A stretch of 64,000 bases of DNA from Tenacibaculum caenipelagi (GTDB lineage Bacteria > Bacteroidota > Bacteroidia > Flavobacteriales > Flavobacteriaceae). Location: contig NZ_SNYH01000001.1 in the NCBI RefSeq assembly GCF_004363005.1, positions 248,001-312,000 of the forward strand, read 5' to 3'. Positions 30,191 through 39,720 of this stretch are shown one piece after another. Made by a program: the position numbers and the translations under genes. The notes beneath the pieces are model-generated. The model had not been told where the DNA came from. It did not search any database and saw only the letters and a program-made list of their open reading frames with translations. Each line of letters starts with the position of its first letter. The stretch's first letter is position 1.

Positions 30191-30927
30191 ATGAAAAAAG
30201 CACTAATTATTTTTGCAATCTCTTTAGGAGTATCTTCACATGTTTTCAGTCAAAAAACTTCTTTAACCCCGTTAAACAATTCAGCTGATAAAAGTTTTAT
30301 CAAATCAGAGACCTCTAACATGACTTGGTCTATGCTTAATGGTTCTAATAAAATGGAAATAGGGAATATTCAAACTCAAATTCAGAAAGATGATGAAAAA
30401 ACAACCATTATTACTACAATAAACATGAAGCAATCACCTGTAAAATGAGTAGATAGTACTGTTGTTGAATCAAAAAATTTTAAACCTATATATCATTCAT
30501 CTTTTAACCATCAAAGAGACATGGTTTTAAAATTTGAAAAAAAGGTTACTGGATTTTATTTAAATAAAAAGACAGGTGTTAAAACACAAATTTCGGAAAA
30601 TACTGACGGTTCTTATTTTGACAGCAATTTTTACCCTCAATTGATACGGTTACTTCCTTTAGAAAGTGGTTATTCTAAAACTATTTCAATATTTGACTAT
30701 AACCCTACAGCTAAAACTGGAGTAATCACAGCAACAATTAAAAACACAGAAGCAGCTACGATTGATTTTAATGGCACAAAAAAACAAGTTTGGAAAGTTG
30801 AAGCTACTGATGATATATCAAACAATTCTGCTTTAAGCACTTATTACATAGACACTACTACAAGAAAATAATTAAACAAGAAGTTGATTTAGGTGGTAGA
30901 AAAATGGTTATGGAGTTGACTGAATAG
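30191..30927 (+). pseudogene. Secreted DUF3108-like protein, disrupted by a stop and a frameshift
   Basis: Signal peptide MKKALIIFAISLGVSSHVFS, then a beta-rich protein. Codon 86 (30446-30448) is TGA between SPVK and VDST, where TGG is expected. The same frame continues with convincing protein (DMVLKFEKKVTGFYLNKKTG) to 30871, where a TAA arises because one A is missing in the run at 30865-30868; adding one A gives RKIIKQEVDLGGRKMVMELTE and a stop at 30925-30927. Two separate lesions and an otherwise intact reading frame indicate a recently inactivated gene. A TTG-start extension to 30152 is not needed. Confidence 0.8.
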
Positions 30928-30940
30928 TATACTCTTTTAT

Positions 30941-31031
30941 TTTATAGCTTGTTGTGCTTAAGTTCTTAAACTAAAGTGTTTCAACTTAATTTTTAAATGA
31001 CTAAGAAAAACACTGTACAACAAGCTATAAA
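30941..31031. repeat. 91-bp element bounded by a perfect 15-bp inverted repeat
   Basis: TTTATAGCTTGTTGT (30941-30955) and ACAACAAGCTATAAA (31017-31031) match exactly. Inside are further nested arms, TTAAGTT/AACTTAA and AGTGTTT/AAACACT. It lies between the pseudogene and rlmF, which converge. It may be a small mobile-element relic or a large terminator-like structure. Confidence 0.55.
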
Positions 31032-31038
31032 TTAACAG

Positions 31039-31893
31039 CTAAAACCTCCAACATACAATGCGAGTTACTTTATTTCCCTGATTCATCGGGATAACTTTAA
31101 ACTCTTTTATGCCTAATTTTTTACCTGAACTTTGTAAGCTTTCTACATTTTCTTTTTTAGACACTAAACTCGTAAACCATTTGCTTGCTTTTGGAAACTT
31201 TGAACTCTCATATAAATAAGTATGTAAAAACGCTTTTTCTCCTCCTATATACCAAAGCTCATTCGAGTTTCCTGCAAAATTTCGTACAGCGTTGTTTCCT
31301 AGGTTTCTAGATTTTCTTCGGTTGGCTCCTCTCGCCTCTTCTGCCGACTTGTAAAATGGAGGGTTACACATCGTTACCGTAAATGCATCTTCCTCTTCTA
31401 TAATTCCTTCTAAGACATGTTCTTCTTTAAACTGTTGTCTTAATTCAACCTTATCGGTAAAACCATTATCATCTATAATATCTTGAGCATAATCTAACGA
31501 ATCTAAATCAATGTCGGTTGCTACAAAATTCCAATCGTATACTGCAATTCCCAACAATGGATAAATACAACTTGCCCCTGTACCAATATCCAACACCGTT
31601 ACGTTTTCCTCACCTGCAACCAAATCGGCTAAATGGTGAATATAGTCTACTCTTCCTGGTATTGGTGGACATAAATTCTCATCAGAAAAATTCCAGTGTT
31701 TAATATTATAATGAGCTGCTAATAATGCTTTATTAAACTCTTTTACTGCTATTGGGTCAGAAAAATCAATGGTCTCTTTCTCAAATTTTTCAATAATAAA
31801 TTCAGAAAGTTTTGGGTACTTCTCAGTTAATAACTTAAAATCATACCCTTGGTTATGTATGTTCTTTGGATGTAATCCTTTTTTTTTCTCCAT
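31039..31893 (-). CDS. rlmF: 23S rRNA (adenine-1618-N6)-methyltransferase
   Basis: 284 residues. LHPKNIHNQGYDFKLL start, SAM site VLDIGTGASCIYPLLG, and the amino-methylase motif CNPPFYKSAEEA are typical of RlmF. Methylates A1618 of 23S rRNA. Its ATG shares one base with the bshC stop. Confidence 0.95.
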   Translation of the reverse strand: MEKKKGLHPKNIHNQGYDFKLLTEKYPKLSEFIIEKFEKETIDFSDPIAVKEFNKALLAAHYNIKHWNFSDENLCPPIPGRVDYIHHLADLVAGEENVTVLDIGTGASCIYPLLGIAVYDWNFVATDIDLDSLDYAQDIIDDNGFTDKVELRQQFKEEHVLEGIIEEEDAFTVTMCNPPFYKSAEEARGANRRKSRNLGNNAVRNFAGNSNELWYIGGEKAFLHTYLYESSKFPKASKWFTSLVSKKENVESLQSSGKKLGIKEFKVIPMNQGNKVTRIVCWRF

Positions 31894-33482
31894 TACAATT
31901 CTAGTATGGTAAATTTTAATTGCAACGGATGTAAGTTCTCTTTTAAAACCTTGATAAAATCTACTCCGTATTCTAAATAATACTCTGAAAAATTTCGTTG
32001 ACGCTCTTCTAAACTTTGATTTGGTAAAATTTCATTTTGTAATAATGTAATTCTATCTACCAAATCTTTTTGTCTACGTTTTTCTGCTCTCAGCCAACGT
32101 TTTTCTAAATTATCTAACCCTTTTTGTTGCTTTCTTTCTTGTGCTTTTACTGCTCCTATAAACGAAACATCTGTTTTTTCAGCTAATACACTCAGTTTTT
32201 CGAATTGCTCTTTTAAAAACTGCTTTTGTTGAGTAAAATCAACTTTGTTTTCTGAATTATCCAATACTTTTTGCTGTATCAAGGTGTTTTGCTTGATAAA
32301 AATATCTTGTATTGACAACTCTAGCCTCCTTAGTTTCTTTGCTTGCTTTTCAGATACTACTTGTACCGAGTTACGAAGTAATAAAATAGGAAACGGAATT
32401 CCAGCCTCTTCAAATACACTTTTCAATTCCAACCAATAGGCTAACTCTCCCCCTCCACCTATATAACATAGGTTTGGTAAAATCACCTCTTGATATAAGG
32501 GACGTAAAATTACATTGGGTGAAAATCGCTCAGGAAAATCGTTAATTTCTTTTTTCAGTTCTTCTAGGCTCCAAGAAATTTCTGTATCATTTACTTTGTA
32601 AAAACCATTTTCTAAAACAATTCGTTCGCGAAGTATATCTGTTAAATAAAACAAGTTAATCTCTCTCGGGTTTACTTGTATTTTATAATCTTCTTCTAAA
32701 CTTTTAATCGTTTTAGAAGTGTTTTTAAACGAAAACTGCTCTGTTAGTTCTTTGGTTACATAAGGAATAAACTCTCTTTTTAACTCGCTATCATCTCCAT
32801 CAACAATCACCAAACCATACGATCCAAATAACTCATTAGCAATATATCTAGTTGCTTCTGCTAAATTATTATGTTCAATATAAGCTTCTCTGAAAAGCTG
32901 TGTTAAATATTCCGCATTTTTCGACGTTCCTAAATGCTCTGAGAACACTTCTAATACATGATCTAAACCTTCTGTAGAAAAACGTCCTACTCCTCCTGTT
33001 TGATGTGAGTTCCATTGCACTTTTTTTCCGTCAAAATTAAAGAAATTGATTTCTTCAAAATCATGATCTTCTGTCGCCATCCAATACACAGGTACAAAAT
33101 TCTCTTTTGGAAACTGTGTTTGTAACTCTTCACACAAATTGATAGTTGATACTATTTTGTATAAAAAATACAACGGTCCTGTAAACAAATTTAATTGATG
33201 ACCAGTAGTTACTGTAAATGTATTTTCTGATGCTAATATTTCTATATTTTGCTGGGTAGCTTCTGAAGTCTTACTATTCTTATATTGATTTTTTAAAACA
33301 CTTACTAAGGTTTTTCTATGTGAATTCGAAAAATTACGTTTTTGCTCTAATTGATTTTTAAAACCTTCAATATTGGGAAAATTACCATAAAATGGTTGTA
33401 ATTTTGGAGATTGCTCTAAATAATCAATCATTGCTTTAGAGAAAAACCCCGTATTTTTAAAAGAAATATTGGTTACCTTCAT
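31893..33482 (-). CDS. bshC: Bacillithiol synthase (cysteine-adding enzyme) BshC
   Basis: 529 residues. Adds cysteine to GlcN-malate, last step of bacillithiol synthesis. FTVTTGHQLNLFTGPLYFLYKI, VYWMATEDHDFEEINFF and PNLCYIGGGGELAYWLELK are family signatures. The C-terminal third is a coiled coil, as in known BshC. One-base overlaps on both sides place it in an operon with a methyltransferase upstream and rlmF downstream; bshB1 is at 60.3 kb. Confidence 0.95.
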   Translation of the reverse strand: MKVTNISFKNTGFFSKAMIDYLEQSPKLQPFYGNFPNIEGFKNQLEQKRNFSNSHRKTLVSVLKNQYKNSKTSEATQQNIEILASENTFTVTTGHQLNLFTGPLYFLYKIVSTINLCEELQTQFPKENFVPVYWMATEDHDFEEINFFNFDGKKVQWNSHQTGGVGRFSTEGLDHVLEVFSEHLGTSKNAEYLTQLFREAYIEHNNLAEATRYIANELFGSYGLVIVDGDDSELKREFIPYVTKELTEQFSFKNTSKTIKSLEEDYKIQVNPREINLFYLTDILRERIVLENGFYKVNDTEISWSLEELKKEINDFPERFSPNVILRPLYQEVILPNLCYIGGGGELAYWLELKSVFEEAGIPFPILLLRNSVQVVSEKQAKKLRRLELSIQDIFIKQNTLIQQKVLDNSENKVDFTQQKQFLKEQFEKLSVLAEKTDVSFIGAVKAQERKQQKGLDNLEKRWLRAEKRRQKDLVDRITLLQNEILPNQSLEERQRNFSEYYLEYGVDFIKVLKENLHPLQLKFTILEL

Positions 33483-34147
33483 TATTTATTTTTTCTTTGA
33501 AACAATGTATAAATATATGGGCGTTCGTTTCCATACGGATTTATGAATGTGTGATTAAATGCTTCAACTAATACAAAATCATCACCTAATTTTTTTTGTA
33601 ACATTTCAGTATTATATCGTTGTAATGGCAATCCGCAACATTTTTCAGCTCCATCTAAAGCAAATACAGCAATAATTACAAATCCGTCAACCGTAACTAA
33701 TTGTTTAAGTAAATTGAAATAAGCAGTTTGTTCTTCTTCTCTTAAAAAGAAATGCAGTACAGCCCTGTCATTCCAAACATCTATATTTTGTAATTCTTGA
33801 AGCTGTACAGGATTAATTAAGTCATCAGTAATAAAAGTAACTTCTGACGCATCTTCTCCAAGCCTAGCTTTCAAATCATCTAATGCTTTATCTGACAAAT
33901 CATTAGCTATTAATTGCGTGTAACCTTTACCAACTAATTCATCTATCAGCATAGAAGATCCAACACCAACGTTTAAAATTTTGGCATCTTTAGCAACTTT
34001 AGATTTTTCTAGTAATTCAATGGTTTCTTTCGAACTTTCTTCAAACCATCCCAACTTTTCAGTCGGATTATTTTTATACGCAGTGTCCCAGTGTTTTTTC
34101 AACAAATTTACATCTGGAATTGTACATTCACTCTCTTTTGTAGTCAT
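33482..34147 (-). CDS. Class I SAM-dependent methyltransferase
   Basis: 221 residues. HWDTAYKNNPTEKLGWFEES then the SAM site ILNVGVGSSMLIDELV and acidic loop IANDLSDKALDDL. Substrate unknown; resembles thiopurine- or small-molecule-type methylases. Overlaps bshC by one base, so a role with bacillithiol or thiols is possible. The -7 box TATTTTTG (minus strand, 34152-34159) is exactly 4 nt before the ATG, so the operon mRNA is probably leaderless. Confidence 0.85.
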   Translation of the reverse strand: MTTKESECTIPDVNLLKKHWDTAYKNNPTEKLGWFEESSKETIELLEKSKVAKDAKILNVGVGSSMLIDELVGKGYTQLIANDLSDKALDDLKARLGEDASEVTFITDDLINPVQLQELQNIDVWNDRAVLHFFLREEEQTAYFNLLKQLVTVDGFVIIAVFALDGAEKCCGLPLQRYNTEMLQKKLGDDFVLVEAFNHTFINPYGNERPYIYTLFQRKNK

Positions 34148-34151
34148 AGTT

Positions 34152-34159
34152 CAAAAATA
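34152..34159 (-). promoter_or_regulatory. -7 box of the methyltransferase-bshC-rlmF operon
   Basis: TATTTTTG on the minus strand with 4 nt to the ATG at 34147; predicted leaderless. Confidence 0.55.
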
Positions 34160-34268
34160 GGAAATTTTAATCCTTTGTCGAAAAGGAAACCAACTTCTAA
34201 CAGATTTTTAACTACATTCTTTTTTAAATCACCAATTTGGCTATTTTTACATTTGGTAAAACACTATT

Positions 34269-36197
34269 ATGCAGTTTAAACACCCAGAAGTTTTATATTT
34301 CTTAGCTTTTTTGCTCATCCCTATTTTGGTTCATTTGTTCCAATTGCAGCGATTTGTAAAAGTTCCATTTACCAATGTAGCTTTTTTACAAAAGTTAGTG
34401 TTGCAAACTCGTAAAAGTTCGCGCATAAAAAAATGGCTGATTTTAGCTACCCGTCTAATACTGCTTACTACTTTAATTTTTGCGTTTGCTCAACCCTATT
34501 TTAGTAACCAAAAGGTAGATGAAAAACAACATTTCTTTATTTTTCTAGATAATTCTTTAAGCACAAATGCCAACGGTGAAAAAGGAAATTTACTGCAGGT
34601 GGCATCACAAGAAATTATTGAAAACTTATCAAATAAAGCTAATTATTCTTTAGCTACTCAAGATAATTTTCACAAAAACAAGACTGCTTCTGAACTTAAA
34701 GACATTCTATTAAAAATTACCAATACCGCTAAAAAAACGAGTTTGAGAGATCTGTTATTAAAAGCTTCTAACGAAGGAAATAATAACTCTACAAAAAACA
34801 TACTCATTTCTGATTTTCAAAATATTAAAAAAGAAGACATCAATAATATTCCTTCAAACACAACTTTAGTTAAAGTAACTCCTGAACAAAAGAGTAATGT
34901 ATCTATTGATAGTGTTTTTGTAAGTGATAACGGTTCTTCTAATTTTAATATTCATATACTTATTAAAAATCAAGGAGAAGCTAAAAAAGAGCTCCCTATT
35001 GCTATTTATAACGCAGAAAAATTAATTAATAAGCAAACTTTTTCTATTAAAGAAAACAACGCTACACAGGTAACCTTTTCTATCGTAAAAACTCCAGTTT
35101 TCTTGGGTAAAATTGACATCAATTTTAAAGACACCTACGGATTTGATAATTCATTTTACTTTACGTTAAACTCCAACGAGAAAATTAACGTGTTAAGCAT
35201 AGGTGAACCTGCCAATTTTTTAAGTAGAATTTACACTAAAGAGGAATTTAACTTTTCTACTTCTTCTATACAAAATGTAAATTACAACCTCATTCCAAAA
35301 CAACATTTAGTAATTTTAAATGAGCTAGAAAATATTCCTAAAACCTTAATTAATAGTTTAGAATCTTTTGTTAAAAATGGAGGAAATATTGCTGTTATTC
35401 CAAATCAAAACTCAACTATTTCTTCATATAACAACTTGTTTAGTAAGTTAAATGCAGGCAGGTTACTTTCTCAAAAAAATGATAGCTTAAAAATCACGGA
35501 TATTAATTATAATCATCCGCTTTTAAAAAATGTTTTTGAAAAAAGGGTACGTAACTTCCAATATCCTTTTGTAAAGACTTCATTCAACTCAGCGTTTCAA
35601 AATGCTTCTAACCTTATTTCTTTTGAAAACAAACAAGGTTTTATTAAACAAATAAACTTACCCAAAGCTTCACTCTATTGGGTTGCGGCTCCACTTCAAA
35701 AAGAAAATAGTAATTTTACCCATTCTCCCTTAATTGTTCCTGTTTTTTATAATATGGGAAAACATAGCTTACAACTTTCTGAATTGTATTACACCATCGA
35801 CAAACAAAACACGATTGATGTTGATCAGCACTTAGCTAAAGACGAAATTTTAACTATTACCTCTACAAATAGTTCATTTATTCCTCTACAACAAACCTTT
35901 CAAAATAAAGTACGTATTACCACTAAAGAACAGCCTTTAAAAGCAGGTTTCTATAAAATACAACAGAAAAAAAACATACTAAAAAATTGTGCTTTCAACT
36001 ATGCAAAGAGTGAAAGCTCTTTAAATTTTTTAGATTTTTCAGATATTGATAATGTTAAAACTTCTACTTCAGTAAAAAATACTTTAGAAAATATTAATAG
36101 TAAAAACAAAATTCAATGGCTTTGGAAATGGTTTTTGACCTTAGCTATCGTATCTTTGCTCATAGAAATTTTGATTTTAAAATTCTTTAAACCATGA
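34269..36197 (+). CDS. BatA-domain membrane protein
   Basis: 642 residues. N-terminal double membrane domain (HPEVLYFLAFLLIPILVHLF and KKWLILATRLILLTTLIFAFAQPYF) as in Bacteroidota BatA-type proteins, a VWA-like region (FFIFLDNSLSTN) with only part of the MIDAS pattern, a large periplasmic region, and a last helix (LTLAIVSLLIEILILKFF). Function unknown. A -7 box TACATTTG is at 34248-34255. Shares ATGA with the next gene. Confidence 0.85.
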   Translation: MQFKHPEVLYFLAFLLIPILVHLFQLQRFVKVPFTNVAFLQKLVLQTRKSSRIKKWLILATRLILLTTLIFAFAQPYFSNQKVDEKQHFFIFLDNSLSTNANGEKGNLLQVASQEIIENLSNKANYSLATQDNFHKNKTASELKDILLKITNTAKKTSLRDLLLKASNEGNNNSTKNILISDFQNIKKEDINNIPSNTTLVKVTPEQKSNVSIDSVFVSDNGSSNFNIHILIKNQGEAKKELPIAIYNAEKLINKQTFSIKENNATQVTFSIVKTPVFLGKIDINFKDTYGFDNSFYFTLNSNEKINVLSIGEPANFLSRIYTKEEFNFSTSSIQNVNYNLIPKQHLVILNELENIPKTLINSLESFVKNGGNIAVIPNQNSTISSYNNLFSKLNAGRLLSQKNDSLKITDINYNHPLLKNVFEKRVRNFQYPFVKTSFNSAFQNASNLISFENKQGFIKQINLPKASLYWVAAPLQKENSNFTHSPLIVPVFYNMGKHSLQLSELYYTIDKQNTIDVDQHLAKDEILTITSTNSSFIPLQQTFQNKVRITTKEQPLKAGFYKIQQKKNILKNCAFNYAKSESSLNFLDFSDIDNVKTSTSVKNTLENINSKNKIQWLWKWFLTLAIVSLLIEILILKFFKP

Positions 36198-37453
36198 CAA
36201 CGCTGCTAAAATCGGCAATAATTATAGATGCTTTTAGTCCTTACCACAAACAAACTAAAGATATTTTAATTAATGATGGTATTATTACCAAAATAGATAC
36301 CAATATTCCTAAAAAAGACGGATACCAAGTTGTTGAACTTGATAACCTACATGTTTCTACAGGGTGGTTTGACACAAGTGTTTCTTTTGGTGAACCTGGG
36401 TACGAAGAGCGTGAAACTTTACGACATGGTATACAAGTAGCTGCAAAAAGTGGTTTTACCGATGTAGCTATTAACCCAAACACTAGTCCTATTGTTGACA
36501 ACAAGTCTGCCGTTGAGTTCTTAATTAATAAGGTAAACGGATCAGCAACAAATATACACCCTATCGGAGCCTTAACACAACGAAGTAAAGGAATTGAAAT
36601 GTCTGAGATGTATGACATGCAACAATCGGGTGCCATTGCTTTTGGTGACTACAATAAACCGGTAAGTAATGATAATTTATTAAAGATTGCTTTACTATAT
36701 GCTCAAAATTTTGATGGCCTTGTTTTAAGTTTCCCTAAAAATAACTCTATTGCTGGAGAAGGTGTTGCGAACGAAGGAAAAAATAGCACGCTTTTAGGAT
36801 TAAAAGGAATCCCTGCTTTAGCAGAGGAAATTCAAATTTCTCGCGATTTATTTTTATTAGGATATACAGGAGGTAAATTACACATTCCTACTATTTCTAC
36901 TGCAAAGTCAGTTCAATTGATTAAAGAAGCAAAGAAAAAAGGATTAAATGTTACCTGTAGCGTCGCTGTACATCATTTATTTTTAACCGATGATGAATTA
37001 CACGGATTTGATGCTAATAAAAAGGTAACACCACCTTTACGTACTGAAGAAGATAGAAATGCCTTGTTAAAAGGAATACAAGATGGTACGATTGATATCA
37101 TTACATCTGATCATAGTCCAATTGATGTAGAACATAAAAAAGTAGAGTTTTCTACCGCAAAAGACGGAACAATAGGTTTAGAAAGTGCCTTTGGTGCTTT
37201 AAATACTTTGTTAGACTTAGAAACAATGATTAAATGCTTATCTAATAATCCGAGAGAACGTTTCGGACTTGATAAGATTACCATTAAAGAAAACGAAAAA
37301 GCTTCTTTATCTATCTTTAATCCAGAAGGAGATTATACTTTTTCTGAAGAAAATATTATTTCTACCTCAAAAAATAGCGTCTTTTTAGATAAAAAGCTTC
37401 AAGGAAAGGTGTACGGAGTCTTCAATAACAATCAATTAGTTTTAAATTCTTAA
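36194..37453 (+). CDS. Dihydroorotase-like protein lacking metal ligands
   Basis: 419 residues of amidohydrolase fold, clearly dihydroorotase-derived: STGWFDTSVSFGEPGYEERETLRHG aligns with the family, but the HxH metal motif is SxS (residues about 60-62). LHIPTISTA lacks the second His of the usual LHxxHxST, and SDHSPID lacks the His of DHxPH. It should not bind the binuclear metal centre. Such inactive homologs (PyrC') act as structural partners of aspartate transcarbamoylase in pseudomonads; pyrB is not adjacent here. Overlaps the BatA gene by 4 nt. Confidence 0.85.
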   Translation: MTTLLKSAIIIDAFSPYHKQTKDILINDGIITKIDTNIPKKDGYQVVELDNLHVSTGWFDTSVSFGEPGYEERETLRHGIQVAAKSGFTDVAINPNTSPIVDNKSAVEFLINKVNGSATNIHPIGALTQRSKGIEMSEMYDMQQSGAIAFGDYNKPVSNDNLLKIALLYAQNFDGLVLSFPKNNSIAGEGVANEGKNSTLLGLKGIPALAEEIQISRDLFLLGYTGGKLHIPTISTAKSVQLIKEAKKKGLNVTCSVAVHHLFLTDDELHGFDANKKVTPPLRTEEDRNALLKGIQDGTIDIITSDHSPIDVEHKKVEFSTAKDGTIGLESAFGALNTLLDLETMIKCLSNNPRERFGLDKITIKENEKASLSIFNPEGDYTFSEENIISTSKNSVFLDKKLQGKVYGVFNNNQLVLNS

Positions 37454-37457
37454 CAGA

Positions 37458-38096
37458 ATGAGTTTACAGTATCTTGTAAGAGAACCTAAAAGTTCTATAA
37501 CAAATCCTCCATTACTTATTTTATTACACGGGTATGGTAGCAATGAACAAGATTTATTTTCATTTGCAGAAGAATTACCTGATGACTTGTTAATTGTTAG
37601 CGCCAGAGCTCCATACGATATGGGATATGGCGGTTATGCGTGGTACGCTATTAATTTTGATGATGTTAATGGAAAGTTTTCTGATTTAGCTCAAGCTAGT
37701 ACATCGGTAGATCAAATAGCTACATTTATAGATGAAATCAAAACAAAATACAACACCAATCCTGATAAAACATTTTTATTAGGGTTTAGCCAAGGAGCTA
37801 TTTTAAGCTATGCTTTAAGTTTTAAGTTCCCAAATAAGGTACAACATGTAGTAGCCTTGAGTGGATATATTAATGAGAAATTATTACCTTCAGAAATAAA
37901 TAATTCAATTGCTACTGATTTTTATATTTCTCATGGAATAGTTGACCAAGTTCTACCTATTGAATGGGCCCGTAAAGCTCCAGTGTTATTAGAAAATTTC
38001 AATTTAAAAAATGAATACTCTGAATACCCGGTAGGACACGGAGTAGCACCACAGAATTTTTACAGTTTTAAAAATTGGATTGTAGAAAGATTGTAG
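37458..38096 (+). CDS. Alpha/beta hydrolase, carboxylesterase/phospholipase type
   Basis: 212 residues. LLILLHGYGSNEQDLF oxyanion loop, nucleophile GFSQGAILSYAL, aspartate in ISHGIVDQVLPIEWA and histidine in PVGHGVAPQNF: complete triad of the acyl-protein thioesterase-like esterases. No signal peptide. Four nt after the previous gene, so cotranscribed. Confidence 0.92.
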   Translation: MSLQYLVREPKSSITNPPLLILLHGYGSNEQDLFSFAEELPDDLLIVSARAPYDMGYGGYAWYAINFDDVNGKFSDLAQASTSVDQIATFIDEIKTKYNTNPDKTFLLGFSQGAILSYALSFKFPNKVQHVVALSGYINEKLLPSEINNSIATDFYISHGIVDQVLPIEWARKAPVLLENFNLKNEYSEYPVGHGVAPQNFYSFKNWIVERL

Positions 38097-38126
38097 TTTT
38101 AACAATTCTATTTGAAGGAAATTAAA

Positions 38127-38134
38127 TATTTTTG
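38127..38134 (+). promoter_or_regulatory. -7 box for the fatty acid hydroxylase gene
   Basis: TATTTTTG; contains the TTG at 38132 that would otherwise look like a start, which fixes the true start at ATG 38153. Confidence 0.5.
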
Positions 38135-38152
38135 CTATCTAAAAAAAATAGC

Positions 38153-39124
38153 ATGAACAATATCTTCAACCAGGATGTATTATACTACTGGAGTGCACCT
38201 TTTTTCATTTCAGTAATTTTATTAGAGATGTTCTTTAGCTACCGCGCTAAAGCAAAAAACTACGATTTTAAAGACACTTCAACAAATGTTTATTTTGCCC
38301 TTCTTAACTTTGGTTTAGACCTTTTAATGAAGGTGACTTCGTTTGCAATTATGGGTTTTTGCTATCAATATCGAATTATTGATTGGGAAGGCAACATGTC
38401 TTGGGTATACTGGTTGTTAGCTTTTATTGGACAAGATTTCTTGTATTATATACATCATTATGTAGATCACCATTCACGCTTTTTTTGGGCTGTACACGTA
38501 ACCCACCATAACTCTGAATATTATAACATTTCAACAGGTTTTCGTTCACCTGTATTACAACCACTATTCCGTTATATGTTCTTTTTGCCGTTAGCCTTTT
38601 TAGGAGTAATGCCTTTACATATTATGTTTGCGTATGCAATGAACCAGAACTACGGAACACTGTGCCACACAAACTTTATTAAAAGTAAGTTAGGATGGTG
38701 GGGGTATTTTTTCGTCACTCCTTCTCACCATAGAGTACATCATGCTTCAAACACAAAGTATTTAGACAAAAATATGGGGATGGTATTGATTATTTGGGAT
38801 CGTATTTTTGGTACTTTTCAAGCAGAAGAAGATGAAGTTGAGTATGAAAAACTAAAATACGGTTTAACAAAACCTCTTGAAAATAAAGGCCCTATCAATG
38901 TTATTTTTCATGAATGGAAAGAAATTTTTAAAGATTTTTTTCAACGAAAGAAAAGTCTTCCTTTAGGTACTCGTCTTAAGTATGTTTTTATGCCTCCAGG
39001 TTGGAGCCATGATGGAAGTACAAAAACCAGTAAAGAATTACAAGAGGAACTAAAAAGTGAATCAAAAGAAGAGTTAGAAATTTTACCAAAAGAATTAAGG
39101 GTGCAAGAAATAAAAGTCGAGTAA
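38153..39124 (+). CDS. Sterol desaturase/fatty acid hydroxylase family protein
   Basis: 323 residues, several membrane helices and the di-iron histidine clusters: YYIHHYVDHHSRFFWAVH, VTHHNSEYYN and SHHRVHHASN. Introduces a hydroxyl or double bond in a membrane lipid; substrate not known. C-terminal 60 residues are charged and cytosolic. Start chosen at ATG 38153 because the earlier TTG lies within the -7 box. Confidence 0.9.
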   Translation: MNNIFNQDVLYYWSAPFFISVILLEMFFSYRAKAKNYDFKDTSTNVYFALLNFGLDLLMKVTSFAIMGFCYQYRIIDWEGNMSWVYWLLAFIGQDFLYYIHHYVDHHSRFFWAVHVTHHNSEYYNISTGFRSPVLQPLFRYMFFLPLAFLGVMPLHIMFAYAMNQNYGTLCHTNFIKSKLGWWGYFFVTPSHHRVHHASNTKYLDKNMGMVLIIWDRIFGTFQAEEDEVEYEKLKYGLTKPLENKGPINVIFHEWKEIFKDFFQRKKSLPLGTRLKYVFMPPGWSHDGSTKTSKELQEELKSESKEELEILPKELRVQEIKVE

Positions 39125-39137
39125 AAACTCGACTTTT
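39112..39137. terminator. Terminator shared with converging bcp
   Basis: AAAAGTCGAGT-aaaa-ACTCGACTTTTT; overlaps the hydroxylase stop codon. Confidence 0.85.
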
Positions 39138-39160
39138 TCTTTTATAAACTATATTATATA

Positions 39161-39613
39161 CTACTTTAATATCTGATTAGCGTGTTCTTTTGTTTTAACT
39201 TTTAAAATTACATCTTCAATTACTCCATTTTCATCAATAACAAAAGTAGTACGGTGTATTCCGTCATATTCTCGTCCCATAAACTTTTTAGGTCCCCAAA
39301 CACCAAAAGCATTAATTACTTCTTTACTCTCATCAGCTAATAACGGAAATGGTAACTCATTTTTGTCTATAAAATTTTGTTGACGCTTTGCTGAATCGGC
39401 ACTTACACCTAGTACATCATAACCCTTTGCTAAAAAACCTTGATAATTATCGCGTAAATCACAAGCTTCTGCTGTGCATCCTGGTGTACTTGCTTTAGGA
39501 TAAAAGAATAATACTAATTTCTTCCCTTTATAATCTGAAAGTTTTACTGCGTTTCCTTTTTCATCTACTGATTCAAAATTCGGAGCTTTGTCTCCTATTT
39601 TTAATGTTGTCAT
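39161..39613 (-). CDS. bcp: Thioredoxin-dependent peroxiredoxin (BCP/PrxQ)
   Basis: 150 residues. Peroxidatic and resolving cysteines in TPGCTAEACDLRD (C-x4-C, PrxQ type), with KLVLFFYPKASTPGCT before. Reduces H2O2 and organic peroxides. A -7 box TAACTTTG (minus strand, 39641-39648) gives a leader of about 22 nt. Confidence 0.95.
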   Translation of the reverse strand: MTTLKIGDKAPNFESVDEKGNAVKLSDYKGKKLVLFFYPKASTPGCTAEACDLRDNYQGFLAKGYDVLGVSADSAKRQQNFIDKNELPFPLLADESKEVINAFGVWGPKKFMGREYDGIHRTTFVIDENGVIEDVILKVKTKEHANQILK

Positions 39614-39720
39614 CTTAATTCCGTTTCTAAATTATTAGCTCAAAGTTACAAAGTTGATTTTGATTATCTATAAATATAGGTCGCTTCTTCGTACATTTGA
39701 GTCTTTTTAAACAAAATAGA

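Noticed and set aside
30446..30448. TGA read as selenocysteine
   Set aside because: No SECIS-like hairpin follows, a Trp fits the context, and a second frameshift lies downstream.
39697..39720. Eight-codon extension of nth from TTG
   Set aside because: The TTG is inside a perfect -7 box TACATTTG; conserved sequence starts after the ATG at 39721.
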